A stretch of DNA of 37,110 nt from Streptomyces olivochromogenes (lineage in GTDB: Bacteria; Actinomycetota; Actinomycetes; Streptomycetales; Streptomycetaceae): NCBI RefSeq assembly GCF_021538895.1, contig NZ_JADDRL010000091.1, positions 1 through 37,110 of the forward strand. Reading direction: 5' to 3'. The notes below the pieces were generated by a model. That model ran no database searches, was not told the origin of the DNA, and saw only the letters and a list, made by a program, of their open reading frames with translations. Positions 1-7,961 of this stretch are shown piece by piece. Each line of letters starts with the position of its first letter. Position 1 is the first letter of the stretch. The position numbers and the translations under genes are program-made.

Positions 1-966
1 CGGGGCGGTGAGGGCGGTGTGGGTCAGGCGGGGGCCGCCGGGGACGCGGACCTCGACGACGACGCCGGTCTCGCCGGCCGCTCCGGTGACGGGGTGACGC
101 AGCAGGGTGGCGGTCCGGCCGCCGCTGAGGGTGACCTCGTCGAGGGTGCGGTGCGGGGAGGCGATGAGCTCCTCGGCCCGTTCGCGCAGCACGGCCAGGT
201 CGATCCGGCCGAGACCGCCGAGGTCGGCCGCGCCGGCCCGGCCCTGGGGTGTCCGCGCGGGGTCCTGCCAGGGGTCGCCGCCGTTCTGCGCCGGGCGGCC
301 GGCCCGCCGGTAGGCGGCGAGCAGCGCGCGCTCGCGGGCGGTGGCCTGGTCCAGCAGCCGCGTCTCGATGTCGTGGGCGGCCTCCCGCACCAGCCGCAGC
401 ATGGCGGGGTCACCGTCGCAGCGCAGGCAGGTGAGGTCGAGGACGGCCTGGATCTGGCCGCTGAGGGGGTCGCGGACGGGCGCGCCCGCGCAGGCGAACG
501 GCTGCAGGCAGTCGGCGAAGTGCTCGCGCCCGCTGACGTAGACCGGGCCGCGTTCGGCCAGCGCCGTGCCGACGCCGTTGGTGCCGACGACCGGCTCGGA
601 GGCGTCGAAGCCGGGGGCGAAGCTCACCTCGTCGAGGCGTCCGCGCAGGTCGGGGTCCCCGCCGAGCCGGTGCACGATACGGCCCTGCGCGTCGCACAGT
701 ACGACCGTCATGCCCACCTCGGTGAGCGACGCGATCACGTCGTGCAGCACCGGGTCGGCGGCCCGCAGGAAGCGGTCGTCGAGGGTCAGGCCGGGTGTGT
801 AGGAGACCATCGGCCGGTCCGGGTCGAGCCCCGCGGCCCGGCAGCGCTTCCAGGATTCCAGGATCGGCGTACGGACATCGGAGTCCACCCGCGCGCCGGA
901 CAGAAACTGTTCATGGGCATGGACCAGCCCGCCGATGTCGTCCCAGGCGACCGACAACGGGATCAC
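1..966 (-). CDS. GAF-domain regulator, AcoR/Fis type (partial, 3' end outside window)
   Basis: The frame stays open from a GTG at 966 to the window edge, giving about 322 residues without a stop. The N-terminus carries the motif RTPILESWKRCRAAGLDP, typical of the leader segment of AcoR-like regulators. A GAF-like segment follows at roughly residues 75-190, with VVGTNGVGTALAERGPVYV and a Cys-rich stretch (DLTCLRCDGDP). In this family a C-terminal Fis-type helix-turn-helix follows; it would lie outside the window. No sigma-54 AAA+ motif is seen in the visible part, which agrees with the short Streptomyces form. Such proteins usually sense a small molecule and control alcohol, aldehyde or acetoin catabolism genes. 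The start is uncertain: GAGGA lies only 1 nt before the GTG, while TTG at 957 has better spacing (10 nt). Confidence 0.8.
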   Translation of the reverse strand, partial: MIPLSVAWDDIGGLVHAHEQFLSGARVDSDVRTPILESWKRCRAAGLDPDRPMVSYTPGLTLDDRFLRAADPVLHDVIASLTEVGMTVVLCDAQGRIVHRLGGDPDLRGRLDEVSFAPGFDASEPVVGTNGVGTALAERGPVYVSGREHFADCLQPFACAGAPVRDPLSGQIQAVLDLTCLRCDGDPAMLRLVREAAHDIETRLLDQATARERALLAAYRRAGRPAQNGGDPWQDPARTPQGRAGAADLGGLGRIDLAVLRERAEELIASPHRTLDEVTLSGGRTATLLRHPVTGAAGETGVVVEVRVPGGPRLTHTALTAP

Positions 967-1090
967 TTCCTCGCCTGAAGGGCGCCCCCGTCGCGCACCG
1001 CCGTTCGGCTCGTCCCGCGAGGAGCCCTCCAAGCGGTTTTTACCCTGAAGCCATTGCCCCGAACACCACAATCTTGGACGGATGCCGGAA

Positions 1091-1573
1091 TTAGGAACGA
1101 TCTGCCGAGACCGTGGCCACGGCGGGCGGCAGCGCGTACTCGTCGCGCCGGCCGCACTGGCCGTAGCGGGTAGGGGCGGTTGTCGCCGGTCACCAGGGCC
1201 TCGCGCAGGCCGAGGAAGCCCTGGACAGCGAGGTCCCGGCGGCGCTGGTCCCGTGCCGGCTGGCACGGTGGCCGCGGTGGCGTACCTCTGCGGGTCGGCG
1301 AGCACCGCGGGCGGGAAGGTGAGGACGGCGTCCCGGGCCTCGGGCAGCCCGCTGTTCTGCATCAGGACGGTGACCTGCAGGTCGCCGCCCTGCACCATGC
1401 GGTGCACGGTCCCCGGGGTGAACCAGGCGACGGCGCCGGGCTCCAGCGGGATGTCCCGGTAGCCGTCGGGGCTCAGCGTCTGGACCGCGCCGCGGCCGCC
1501 GGTGACCATGTAGGCCTCCGTGCACACCAGGTGCAGGTGCGGGCTGCCTCCGCACACACTCGGGCGCGTTCAC
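1091..1573 (-). pseudogene. Decayed cupin-domain gene (frameshifts and deletions)
   Basis: A GTG at 1573 overlaps the stop of the DUF6807 gene as GTGA, so this was the third gene of that operon. The first few codons (MNAPECV) are followed in another frame by clear cupin sequence: GGSPHLHLVCTEAY, then WFTPGTVHRMV and VTVLMQNSGLPEA. About 100 residues later the homology moves to a third frame (RRDLAVQGFLGLREAL). It then moves again to RYGQCGRRDEYALP, which resembles the usual C-terminus of these cupins and ends at TAA 1091-1093. Compared with my recollection of intact relatives, an N-terminal segment and a segment before the C-terminus are missing. No single frame spans it: the frame of the GTG hits TGA at 1190-1192. 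Sequencing error could explain one shift but hardly the missing segments. Confidence 0.75.
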
Positions 1574-2502
1574 CACGGCAGCTCCTCCAGGTGTGCGGCG
1601 ACCCGCTCCCGGTCCCAGGCCCCGTCGGCGATCACCACCCGGTAGCGGTAGGCGAAGGACTCCCCCGGCGGCAGCTCGAACTCCTCGAAGAACGCCCAGG
1701 AGAACGCGGCCGTCGGGATCGGCTCGCAGCGCACGAACCAGTGCGAGGCGTGGATGGCCGTCCGCTCGTCGAGGTTCTCCGGCGCGTGCGCGAAGACGAG
1801 CGTGGAGTGCCCGTCGACCTCGTCGTGCGCGGTGGTGAAGGCCAGCCAGGGCCCCTGGGTGCCCATCAGCTTCTCGGCACCGGCACCGGCGTCGGAGTCG
1901 GGGGCGAAGGCACTGCCGCCGGTGAAATCGCGCGGGCCCCGCCACTGGAGTCCGGTGTACCCGGCGAGCGCACGGCCCGCGGTGGTCGGCGAACCGAACA
2001 CCAGCGGCTCGGCGTGGACGTTGGTGAGCCGGATCGACCAGTCCAGCGCCCAGGCCCCGGCCCGTTCGTCGACCGAGTGGACGGCCAGTCCACGCGTCTC
2101 GCGGGCCCATTCCGCCCCGCCGTTTGCCACCCAGGTCAGCTCCTCGGTGAAGGCCAGGCGGTCGTCGCCGACCGTGAACTCCCCGAAGCCGTCGTGCCGC
2201 ATCGAGCCGACCCGCTCGGGCAGGGCCCGATAACCCTGCCCGTGCACATAGCAGTTGCCGCCCCAGAAGTTCTGCCCGGACAGATGACTCGCCGTCATCT
2301 GCAGGCCCTTGTGCCAGCGGTGGTCGCTGGGCCGGTAGCCGGTCACCGTGCGCCCGGAGAGGGTGCGCACCGGGTGGGCGTACGGCTTGCGGGACTCGAA
2401 CGCCTGCGGGTCGGGGCGGTAGACGTAGCGGAGGATCTCCGTTCCGCCCGCCGCCTCGACCGCGATGTGCTCGCCGTGGACATGGCCGACGCGGATGGTC
2501 AT
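1570..2502 (-). CDS. PmoA-like / DUF6807 family protein
   Basis: The product has 310 residues, starting MTIRVGHVHGEHI and ending HLEELPW. It matches the DUF6807 (PmoA-like) family: RTVTGYRPSDHRWHKGLQ, FWGGNCYVHGQGY, and a C-terminal FEEFELPPGESFAYRYRVV. Many conserved His, Trp and Tyr residues suggest a sugar-binding beta-sandwich fold. The biochemical role is not established. In Streptomyces the family commonly sits beside Gfo/Idh/MocA dehydrogenases and cupins in putative carbohydrate loci. The ATG overlaps the stop of the upstream dehydrogenase gene as ATGA, so the two are probably translationally coupled. It has no signal peptide and no membrane segment, so it is likely cytoplasmic. Confidence 0.85.
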   Translation of the reverse strand: MTIRVGHVHGEHIAVEAAGGTEILRYVYRPDPQAFESRKPYAHPVRTLSGRTVTGYRPSDHRWHKGLQMTASHLSGQNFWGGNCYVHGQGYRALPERVGSMRHDGFGEFTVGDDRLAFTEELTWVANGGAEWARETRGLAVHSVDERAGAWALDWSIRLTNVHAEPLVFGSPTTAGRALAGYTGLQWRGPRDFTGGSAFAPDSDAGAGAEKLMGTQGPWLAFTTAHDEVDGHSTLVFAHAPENLDERTAIHASHWFVRCEPIPTAAFSWAFFEEFELPPGESFAYRYRVVIADGAWDRERVAAHLEELPW

Positions 2503-3614
2503 GCGCGCTCCTTCGGGGCCCAGTCGGGGTGGTCGCCGTGCATGGCCGCGTAGTAGGGGTCGGCGGGGCCGATCTCGCCCGCCCGCACGGGCCGGCCGGT
2601 GAACGCCGACTTGTAGAGCGCGGCGGCGAACTCCAGGGTCGCGCGGGCGTCCGGACCGCTGCCGGGCGGTCGTACGCCGTTGTCGTACGCGTCGAGGACG
2701 GCGGCGAGCTGTGCGGTGTGCGAACTGGGCACGTCGTGCGCGGGGGTGCGCCAGGCGGCGGCGCGTTCGGCGGCGACGTGCGGCGCCGGGGTGTAGACCC
2801 AGTCGTCGTTGCGATGCCCGTACAGGTGGGTCAGTTCGACCGTCGCGTCGGCGCAGTCGACGCGGATGCGGCTCACCTCGTGCGGGGACAGCACGCTGTT
2901 GACGACGGTCGCCAGGGCGCCGCCGCGGAAGCGGACGAGTGCCGTGGAGACGTCCTCGCTCTCGGTGTCGTGGACCAGCCGCCCGGCCATCGCCCGCACC
3001 TCCTCCCACGCGCCGAGCAGGTGCAGCAGCAGGTCGTACTGGTGGATGCCGTGCCCCAGCGTCGGTCCGCCGCCCTCGCTGCCCCAGCGTCCGCGCCAGG
3101 GCACCGCGTAGTAGGCCGCGTCCCGGTGCCAGGTGGTCTGGCAGTGCGCGACCAGCGGTGCGCCCAGCTCGCCGCTCGCGACGAGGTCGCGGGCGTGCAC
3201 GGCGCCGGAGCCGTAGCGGTGCTGGAGGACCACCGAGGCGTAGCCGCCGGACGCCTCCTCGGCCGCCGCGATCTCGTCGTACTGGGCGAGGGACAGGCAC
3301 AGCGGCTTCTCGCACAGCACCCAAGCGCCCGCCCCGAGAGCGGCGACGGTCTGCTCCAGGTGCGGGGCCGGCGGCGTGCCGACGAGGACGAGGTCCGGGC
3401 GCACGGCCTCCAGCATCGCGCCGGTCGACGTGAATCCGGCGACCCGCTCACCGGCGAGTTCACGGAACGCGTCGAGCCGGGCGCGGTCCACGTCGACGGC
3501 GGCGACCAGTTCCGCACGGTCGGCGTGGGCTCGGAGGGCGGGAAGGTGGCTGCCGACGACGACGGCGCCGGTCCCGATGACGGCGACCCGGCGGCGGGAC
3601 GAGGGCTGGGGCAT
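2499..3614 (-). CDS. Gfo/Idh/MocA family NAD(P)-dependent oxidoreductase
   Basis: The product has 371 residues. The N-terminal Rossmann segment is RRRVAVIGTGAVVVGSHLPAL, followed by the family's EKP signature in LCEKPLCLS. A GHGIHQYDLLLHLLG stretch corresponds to the catalytic [D]xGxHxxD region, with the first Asp replaced. These enzymes oxidise or reduce sugars, inositols or similar polyols. The ATG at 3614 is preceded by GGAG with 6 nt spacing; an in-frame extension upstream is not needed. It is the first gene of a minus-strand operon (this gene, DUF6807 protein, decayed cupin) and carries a LacI-type operator just downstream of a plausible promoter. The substrate cannot be read from the sequence. 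Confidence 0.92.
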   Translation of the reverse strand: MPQPSSRRRVAVIGTGAVVVGSHLPALRAHADRAELVAAVDVDRARLDAFRELAGERVAGFTSTGAMLEAVRPDLVLVGTPPAPHLEQTVAALGAGAWVLCEKPLCLSLAQYDEIAAAEEASGGYASVVLQHRYGSGAVHARDLVASGELGAPLVAHCQTTWHRDAAYYAVPWRGRWGSEGGGPTLGHGIHQYDLLLHLLGAWEEVRAMAGRLVHDTESEDVSTALVRFRGGALATVVNSVLSPHEVSRIRVDCADATVELTHLYGHRNDDWVYTPAPHVAAERAAAWRTPAHDVPSSHTAQLAAVLDAYDNGVRPPGSGPDARATLEFAAALYKSAFTGRPVRAGEIGPADPYYAAMHGDHPDWAPKERA

Positions 3615-3663
3615 GCGGCGCTCCTCGGACGACGAGCGGACGGACGCGAGCATCACGCGCGAT

Positions 3664-3681
3664 GCAGAAAGCGCTTGCTCC
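3664..3681. promoter_or_regulatory. LacI-family type operator
   Basis: An imperfect palindrome with the core AAGCGCTT (3669-3676). The two 9-nt half sites match at 7 of 9 positions. A central CG step flanked by AAGC/GCTT is typical of LacI/GalR-family operators. It lies 50 nt upstream of the dehydrogenase ATG and just downstream of the predicted transcription start, where a repressor would block transcription. No LacI-family gene is in the window. Confidence 0.55.
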
Positions 3682-3689
3682 ACGAGACG

Positions 3690-3719
3690 ACCGTAGGGGC
3701 GGAACGAATGCCGGGCCAA
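3690..3719 (-). promoter_or_regulatory. Candidate promoter of the Gfo/Idh operon
   Basis: On the minus strand TTGGCC (3719-3714) and TACGGT (3695-3690) are separated by 18 nt. They resemble -35 and -10 boxes of a housekeeping-type Streptomyces promoter (TAnnnT -10). The start point would fall near 3683, next to the LacI-like operator. Prediction only. Confidence 0.35.
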
Positions 3720-3809
3720 CCCCTCTGCATCGAGAACTACAAGGTCGCCGCCGAACGGAATCACCGTCCGGCGGCCCGGACCGGCCGGAAAGCGTCCTAC
3801 CGTGGAGAC

Positions 3810-4910
3810 ATGGACGGCGACACGATGACGCTGTTCCTGTGCGGCGACGTGATGCTCGGGCGCGGCATCGACCAGATCCTTCCGCACCCCGGCGACCCCG
3901 CCCTGCGGGAGGACTACCTGCGGGACGCCCGCGACTACGTCCTGGGCGCGGAGGCCGTGAACGGCCCGATCCCCGCGCCCGTCTCCCCCTCCTGGCCCTG
4001 GGGCGAGGCGCTGCGGGTGCTGGACGAGGCCGCCCCGGACGTCCGGATCGTCAATCTGGAGACCTCCGTCACCCGCAGCGCGGCGTTCGCGCCGGGCAAG
4101 GGGGTGCACTACCGCATGCACCCGGACAACGTGCCCGCGCTCCTGATGATCCGGCCCGACGTCTGCGTGCTGGCCAACAACCACGTCCTGGACTTCGGCC
4201 GGGCGGGCCTCGCGGAGACGCTCGACGCCCTGACCCGGGCGGGGCTGCACACGGCGGGCGCGGGGCAGGACGCCGAGGAGGCGTACGCCCCCGCGGTGGT
4301 CCCGACGGATGGCCGGCGGGTGCTGGTGTTCGCGCTCGGGGCGCCCTGCAGCGGCATCCCGGCCGACTGGGCGGCGGGACGGACCCTGTCCGGCGTGGCC
4401 CGCGTCCCCGCCCTGACACCGGCCGCGGCGGACGCGGTCGTCGAGCGCGTGCGGCGGGTCAAGCGCCCGGGAGACATCGCGGTCGTCTCCGTGCACTGGG
4501 GCTCGAACTGGGGCTACCGGGTTCCCGAGCGGCAGATCCGCTTCGCCCACGCGCTGGTCGACGGCGGCGTGGACGTGATCCATGGTCACTCCTCGCACCA
4601 TCCCCGCCCCGTCGAGGTGTACCGGGAGCGGCTCGTCCTGTACGGCTGCGGTGACTTCGTCGACGACTACGAGGGCATCTCGGGGTACGAGGAGTACCGC
4701 GACGACCTGCGGCTCGCCTTCCTGGTCTCGGTCGAGGCGGGCACGGGACGCCTCGCCGGTCTGCGCATGGTGCCGCTGCGGGCCCGGCGGATGCGGCTGG
4801 AGTCGGCGTCGGCCGCGGACGCCGCCTGGCTGGGCGCGACGCTGGAGCGGATCAGCGAGGGCGTGTCCGTCGAGGCGGCGCGCGACGGGACGCTCGCGCT
4901 GGCCCGCTGA
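3810..4910 (+). CDS. CapA family protein (metallophosphatase fold)
   Basis: The product has 366 residues. It shows the CapA / PGA_cap calcineurin-like motifs in order: CGDVMLGRG (residues 11-19), NLETSVT, ANNHVLDFG, SVHWGSNWG and HGHSSHHP, followed by YGCGDFVDDY. These correspond to the metal-binding Asp, Asn and His residues of metallophosphoesterases. CapA was first described in poly-gamma-glutamate capsule export in Bacillus, but in actinobacteria the family is widespread without capsule genes, and no CapB or CapC homologue is here. No signal peptide is visible. The ATG at 3810 has GGAG only 2 nt upstream; an ATG at 3825 (residue 6) is the alternative start. It is transcribed divergently from the dehydrogenase operon across about 195 nt. 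Confidence 0.88.
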   Translation: MDGDTMTLFLCGDVMLGRGIDQILPHPGDPALREDYLRDARDYVLGAEAVNGPIPAPVSPSWPWGEALRVLDEAAPDVRIVNLETSVTRSAAFAPGKGVHYRMHPDNVPALLMIRPDVCVLANNHVLDFGRAGLAETLDALTRAGLHTAGAGQDAEEAYAPAVVPTDGRRVLVFALGAPCSGIPADWAAGRTLSGVARVPALTPAAADAVVERVRRVKRPGDIAVVSVHWGSNWGYRVPERQIRFAHALVDGGVDVIHGHSSHHPRPVEVYRERLVLYGCGDFVDDYEGISGYEEYRDDLRLAFLVSVEAGTGRLAGLRMVPLRARRMRLESASAADAAWLGATLERISEGVSVEAARDGTLALAR

Positions 4911-5068
4911 CGCCGCGGCAGACACCCCGCTCCGCCCCGGGCGGCAGGCACTTCGGCACGATCCATTCCTGTGCGCCATCTGTTGCCCGCACAGGTGTTA
5001 CCTAGGAGTAATCAGTGCTGGTTTGATGTGCGGCGCCACTCAACCCCCTTCACCCACAGGGAGATCCA

Positions 5069-6052
5069 GTGACGTTCCCCGCACCGCGCCGCGCCCTGGG
5101 CGCGGCCGTGCTCGCCCTCGCCCTTCCCGCCGCCGCACTCGCCGCATCGGCGCCCGCGGCGGCCGCCGACCCGGCACCGCCGGTGAGGGTTCTGACGTAC
5201 AACGTCTTCCTCATGAGCAAGAACCTGTACCCGAACTGGGGGCAGGACCACCGTGCCGCGGAGATACCGAAGGCGTCCTTCTTCCGCGGGAACGACGTCG
5301 TCGTCCTCCAGGAGGCGTTCGACAACTCCGCGTCGGACGCGCTGAAGAGCTCCTCCGCGGCCGAATACCCGTACCAGACGCCGGTGGTGGGCCGGAGCAG
5401 GAGCGGCTGGGACGCGACCGGCGGGGCGTACTCGTCCACCACGCCCGAGGACGGCGGGGTCACGGTGCTCAGCAAGTGGCCGATCCTGCGCAAGGAGCAG
5501 TACGTCTACAAGGACGCCTGCGGCGCGGACTGGTGGTCCAACAAGGGCTTCGCGTACGTCGTCCTGAACGTCAACGGCACCAAGGTGCACATCGTCGGCA
5601 CCCACGCCCAGTCGACGGACCCGGGGTGCGGCGCGGGCGAGGCGGCACAGATGCGCAGCCGTCAGTTCAAGGCCATCGACGCGTTCCTGGACGCCAAGAA
5701 CATCCCGGCGAACGAGGAGGTGCTCGTCGCCGGCGACCTCAACGTCGACTCGCGCAGCGCCGAGTACGGCTCCCTGCTCGCCGACGCGGACCTGGCCGGC
5801 GCCGACGCGCGCACCGGGCACCCGTACTCCTTCGACACGCAGGACAACTCCATCGCGCGCTACCGCTACCCCGACGACCCGCGCGAGGACCTCGACTACG
5901 TTCTGCACCGTGTCGGTCACGCCCGACCCACGGGGTGGAGGAACGAGGTCGTCAAGGAGCAGTCGGCGCCGTGGACGGTGTCGAGCTGGGGCACCTCGTA
6001 CACGTACACCGACCTGTCGGACCACTATCCGGTGCGGGGCTACGCCGGCTGA
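5069..6052 (+). CDS. Secreted sphingomyelin phosphodiesterase (DNase I-like fold)
   Basis: The product has 327 residues. A signal peptide is clear: Arg-Arg near the start, a hydrophobic Leu/Ala core, and likely cleavage after ASAPAAAA near residue 33. The mature part has the endonuclease/exonuclease/phosphatase motifs of bacterial sphingomyelinase C: LTYNVFLM, the metal-binding Glu in VVLQEAFD, GTHAQSTD, AGDLNVDSRS, DYVLH, and the catalytic DLSDHYPV near the C-terminus. The expected reaction is hydrolysis of sphingomyelin or related phospholipids to release phosphocholine outside the cell. The start is GTG, with AGGGAG 5 nt upstream. A small palindrome AGGT-GTT-ACCT (4993-5003) lies in the upstream region and may be regulatory. 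Confidence 0.92.
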   Translation: MTFPAPRRALGAAVLALALPAAALAASAPAAAADPAPPVRVLTYNVFLMSKNLYPNWGQDHRAAEIPKASFFRGNDVVVLQEAFDNSASDALKSSSAAEYPYQTPVVGRSRSGWDATGGAYSSTTPEDGGVTVLSKWPILRKEQYVYKDACGADWWSNKGFAYVVLNVNGTKVHIVGTHAQSTDPGCGAGEAAQMRSRQFKAIDAFLDAKNIPANEEVLVAGDLNVDSRSAEYGSLLADADLAGADARTGHPYSFDTQDNSIARYRYPDDPREDLDYVLHRVGHARPTGWRNEVVKEQSAPWTVSSWGTSYTYTDLSDHYPVRGYAG

Positions 6053-6072
6053 GGCCCGTTCGGACCGGGCCT
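6052..6072 (+). terminator. Hairpin after the sphingomyelinase gene
   Basis: Perfect 7-bp arms AGGCCCG (6052-6058) and CGGGCCT (6066-6072) enclose a 7-nt loop and begin on the last base of the stop codon. There is no U-tract, as is common for Streptomyces terminators. Confidence 0.55.
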
Positions 6073-6153
6073 GCCGCGCGCGGAGCGCCGCGTGCGGCTT
6101 GCCGAACCCACCCGAACAGGCCGAAGGCATCGCTTAGCGATAGGTTGATCCCC

Positions 6154-6645
6154 ATGAGCAACAATGTTTACTTCGACATCACCATCAACGACGAGCCGGC
6201 CGGCCGGATCGTCTTCCAGCTGTTCGACGACGTGGTGCCCGACACCGCGAAGAACTTCCGTGAGCTGGCGACCGGCCAGCACGGCTTCGGTTACGCCGGT
6301 TCGACGTTCCACCGGGTCATCCCCCAGTTCATGCTCCAGGGTGGCGACTTCACCAAGGGCAACGGCACGGGCGGCAAGAGCATCTACGGCGAGAAGTTCG
6401 CCGACGAGAACTTCAAGCTCAAGCACGACCGCCCCTACCTGCTGAGCATGGCGAACGCGGGCCCGAACACCAACGGCTCGCAGTTCTTCGTCACCACGAT
6501 CGTGACGAACTGGCTGGACGGCAAGCACGTGGTGTTCGGCGAGGTCGTCGAGGGCCAGGACATCGTCGACAAGATCGAGGGCTACGGCAGCCAGAGCGGC
6601 AAGACCAGCGCCACGGTCAAGATCGCCCAGAGCGGCACCGTCTGA
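6154..6645 (+). CDS. Peptidyl-prolyl cis-trans isomerase, cyclophilin type
   Basis: The product has 163 residues, the size of a single-domain cyclophilin, with no signal peptide, so it is cytoplasmic. All classic motifs are present: FELATGQ-like VPDTAKNFRELATGQHGFGY, the catalytic Arg in FHRVIPQFMLQGGDFT, MANAGPNTNGSQFFVTT, and the Trp/His stretch WLDGKHVVFGEVVEG. It catalyses proline isomerisation during protein folding and is probably cyclosporin-sensitive, because the Trp is retained. The ATG at 6154 follows AGG with about 10 nt spacing. It stands alone between two hairpins, so it is probably monocistronic. Confidence 0.96.
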   Translation: MSNNVYFDITINDEPAGRIVFQLFDDVVPDTAKNFRELATGQHGFGYAGSTFHRVIPQFMLQGGDFTKGNGTGGKSIYGEKFADENFKLKHDRPYLLSMANAGPNTNGSQFFVTTIVTNWLDGKHVVFGEVVEGQDIVDKIEGYGSQSGKTSATVKIAQSGTV

Positions 6646-6653
6646 CATCACCC

Positions 6654-6669
6654 GAAGCCGCACGGCTTC
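6654..6669 (+). terminator. Hairpin after the cyclophilin gene
   Basis: Perfect arms GAAGCCG (6654-6660) and CGGCTTC (6663-6669) start 8 nt after the stop codon and are followed by a run of C. Confidence 0.6.
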
Positions 6670-6730
6670 CCCACCCGCCCTCGCGCCCGCGCTCCCGGGC
6701 CCGGGGGCGGCTCCGGTTTCCGGGCGGCCG

Positions 6731-6750
6731 CCCGGCCGTGGACGGCCGGG
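6731..6750. terminator. Bidirectional terminator between convergent genes
   Basis: Perfect 9-bp arms CCCGGCCGT (6731-6739) and ACGGCCGGG (6742-6750) lie between the cyclophilin gene and the end of the convergent acyltransferase gene (stop at 6755-6757). The position suits termination from both sides. Confidence 0.55.
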
Positions 6751-6754
6751 GTCG

Positions 6755-7915
6755 TCAGGCGGGCCGGGGTACGCGCTTGAAGGCCCAGGTCGAGCTCGGT
6801 TCGACGACGCAGTGGAACACACGCCGTACCGGTGGTGTGCACAGTGCGGTCACGACCGCGGCGGCGACGAGTGTGACCGTGATCTCGCCGAGCGGGCCGT
6901 GGACCCAGGCGGGGTCGTACCAGCCCCAGGCCTTGGCGCCCTGGGCGACGAAGCCGTGCAGCAGATAGCCGTAGAGCGTGCCCGCGCCCAGTGGGGTGCA
7001 CCACATCCGGCGTCCGGGCACCCAGGACAGGAAGCAGGCCACCAGCACCAGCGAGCAGCCGAACAGGGCGAGCGTCATCACGGGCCCGTACCAGGCGGAC
7101 TGGCCCAACTCCTGGGCGCTGTCCCGGTGCAGGAACCAGTCGGCCGACATGCGCGGCGCCGCCCAGTAGGCCACGGCGAGCGCACCGGCGAACACCGGCA
7201 CGGCCGCGACGCGCACCGCCCGGCGGCGCACCAGGCGGATGTGCTCGGGCCGCAGGCACAGGCCCAGCACGAAGTACGGCAGGAACTGCAGCACACGCTG
7301 CAGGTCGAGGTCGTTGCCGATGGACGGCGAGACGGTCGCGAGCATCGCCACGACCAGGGCGAGCGGCAACGGCCGGCGCAGCCGCAGCCACAGGGGGGTG
7401 GTCAGCCGCCAGACGAACAGCGCCGCGAGGAACCAGGTCAGATACAGCGGGTCCAGCAGGCTGACGGGGCGGTCCGGGACCTGGTCCGTCCAGCGGGTGA
7501 AGAGGGTGTACGCCACCTCGAAGACGACGTAGGGGACGACGACACCGGTCAGGAGTCTGGTGATCCGTGCGGGGCTCGCGTCGAAACCGCGCGAGAAATA
7601 GCCGGAGACGACGATGAACGCCGGCATGTGGAAGGCGTAGACGAGCAGGTACAGGGCGGTCGCCGCCCGGCTGCCCTCGCGCAGCGGCTCCCACGCGTGT
7701 CCCACCGCCACCAGCACGATGGCCAGGTACTTGGCGTTGTCGAAGAACGCGTCCCGCGGCTGTGCCGGCCGCGGGACGGACTGCTGTGCGGCGCCGCCGG
7801 ACGGCGGCGTGCGGTGGGCGGTTCCTTGCTCCTGGGCAGCGGACAGACCAGAACACCTCTGACTCGACGTACGACCCGCGCGGCGGCGGCACCTTGCTCT
7901 CCGCACGCTGCTCAC
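6755..7915 (-). CDS. Membrane acyltransferase, acyltransferase-3 / OafA-like
   Basis: The product has 386 residues with about ten hydrophobic segments after a 55-residue Arg-rich N-terminus. The conserved His of acyltransferase family 3 is in FFDNAKYLAIVLVAVGHAW, followed by YAFHMPAFIVVSGYF; NAKYLAIVLVAVGH resembles the fucose 4-O-acetylase-like subgroup. Such proteins transfer acyl groups to extracytoplasmic sugars or glycans; the acceptor here is unknown. The start is GTG 7915, the only usual start codon near enough. Its Shine-Dalgarno sequence is weak (GGA, then 4 nt), so the true start may be GTG 7906. It lies 46 nt downstream of pgm on the same strand and may be cotranscribed, which would fit a glycan-related role. 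Confidence 0.82.
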   Translation of the reverse strand: MSSVRRARCRRRAGRTSSQRCSGLSAAQEQGTAHRTPPSGGAAQQSVPRPAQPRDAFFDNAKYLAIVLVAVGHAWEPLREGSRAATALYLLVYAFHMPAFIVVSGYFSRGFDASPARITRLLTGVVVPYVVFEVAYTLFTRWTDQVPDRPVSLLDPLYLTWFLAALFVWRLTTPLWLRLRRPLPLALVVAMLATVSPSIGNDLDLQRVLQFLPYFVLGLCLRPEHIRLVRRRAVRVAAVPVFAGALAVAYWAAPRMSADWFLHRDSAQELGQSAWYGPVMTLALFGCSLVLVACFLSWVPGRRMWCTPLGAGTLYGYLLHGFVAQGAKAWGWYDPAWVHGPLGEITVTLVAAAVVTALCTPPVRRVFHCVVEPSSTWAFKRVPRPA

Positions 7916-7961
7916 CGGATCCGCGCGGGGTAAACCTCCCGGTCGCCGTCGAGTGAATCCC

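Noticed and set aside
963..1193. A 76-codon minus-strand frame as a small gene
   Set aside because: It contains part of the decayed cupin (GDNRPYPL region) and then non-conserved sequence, so it is better read as pseudogene remnant.
1180..2553. A 457-codon plus-strand frame opposite the DUF6807 gene
   Set aside because: Arg/Gly/Val-rich composition and no family motif; the minus-strand gene explains the open frame.
2499..4979. An 826-codon frame extending the Gfo/Idh dehydrogenase upstream
   Set aside because: The extension is the antisense shadow of the CapA gene; the Shine-Dalgarno and Rossmann motif place the start at 3614.
4993..5003. PHO box upstream of the sphingomyelinase gene
   Set aside because: The sequence around AGGTGTTACCT does not give the required 11-bp direct repeats of the GTTCACC type, so phosphate control cannot be claimed.
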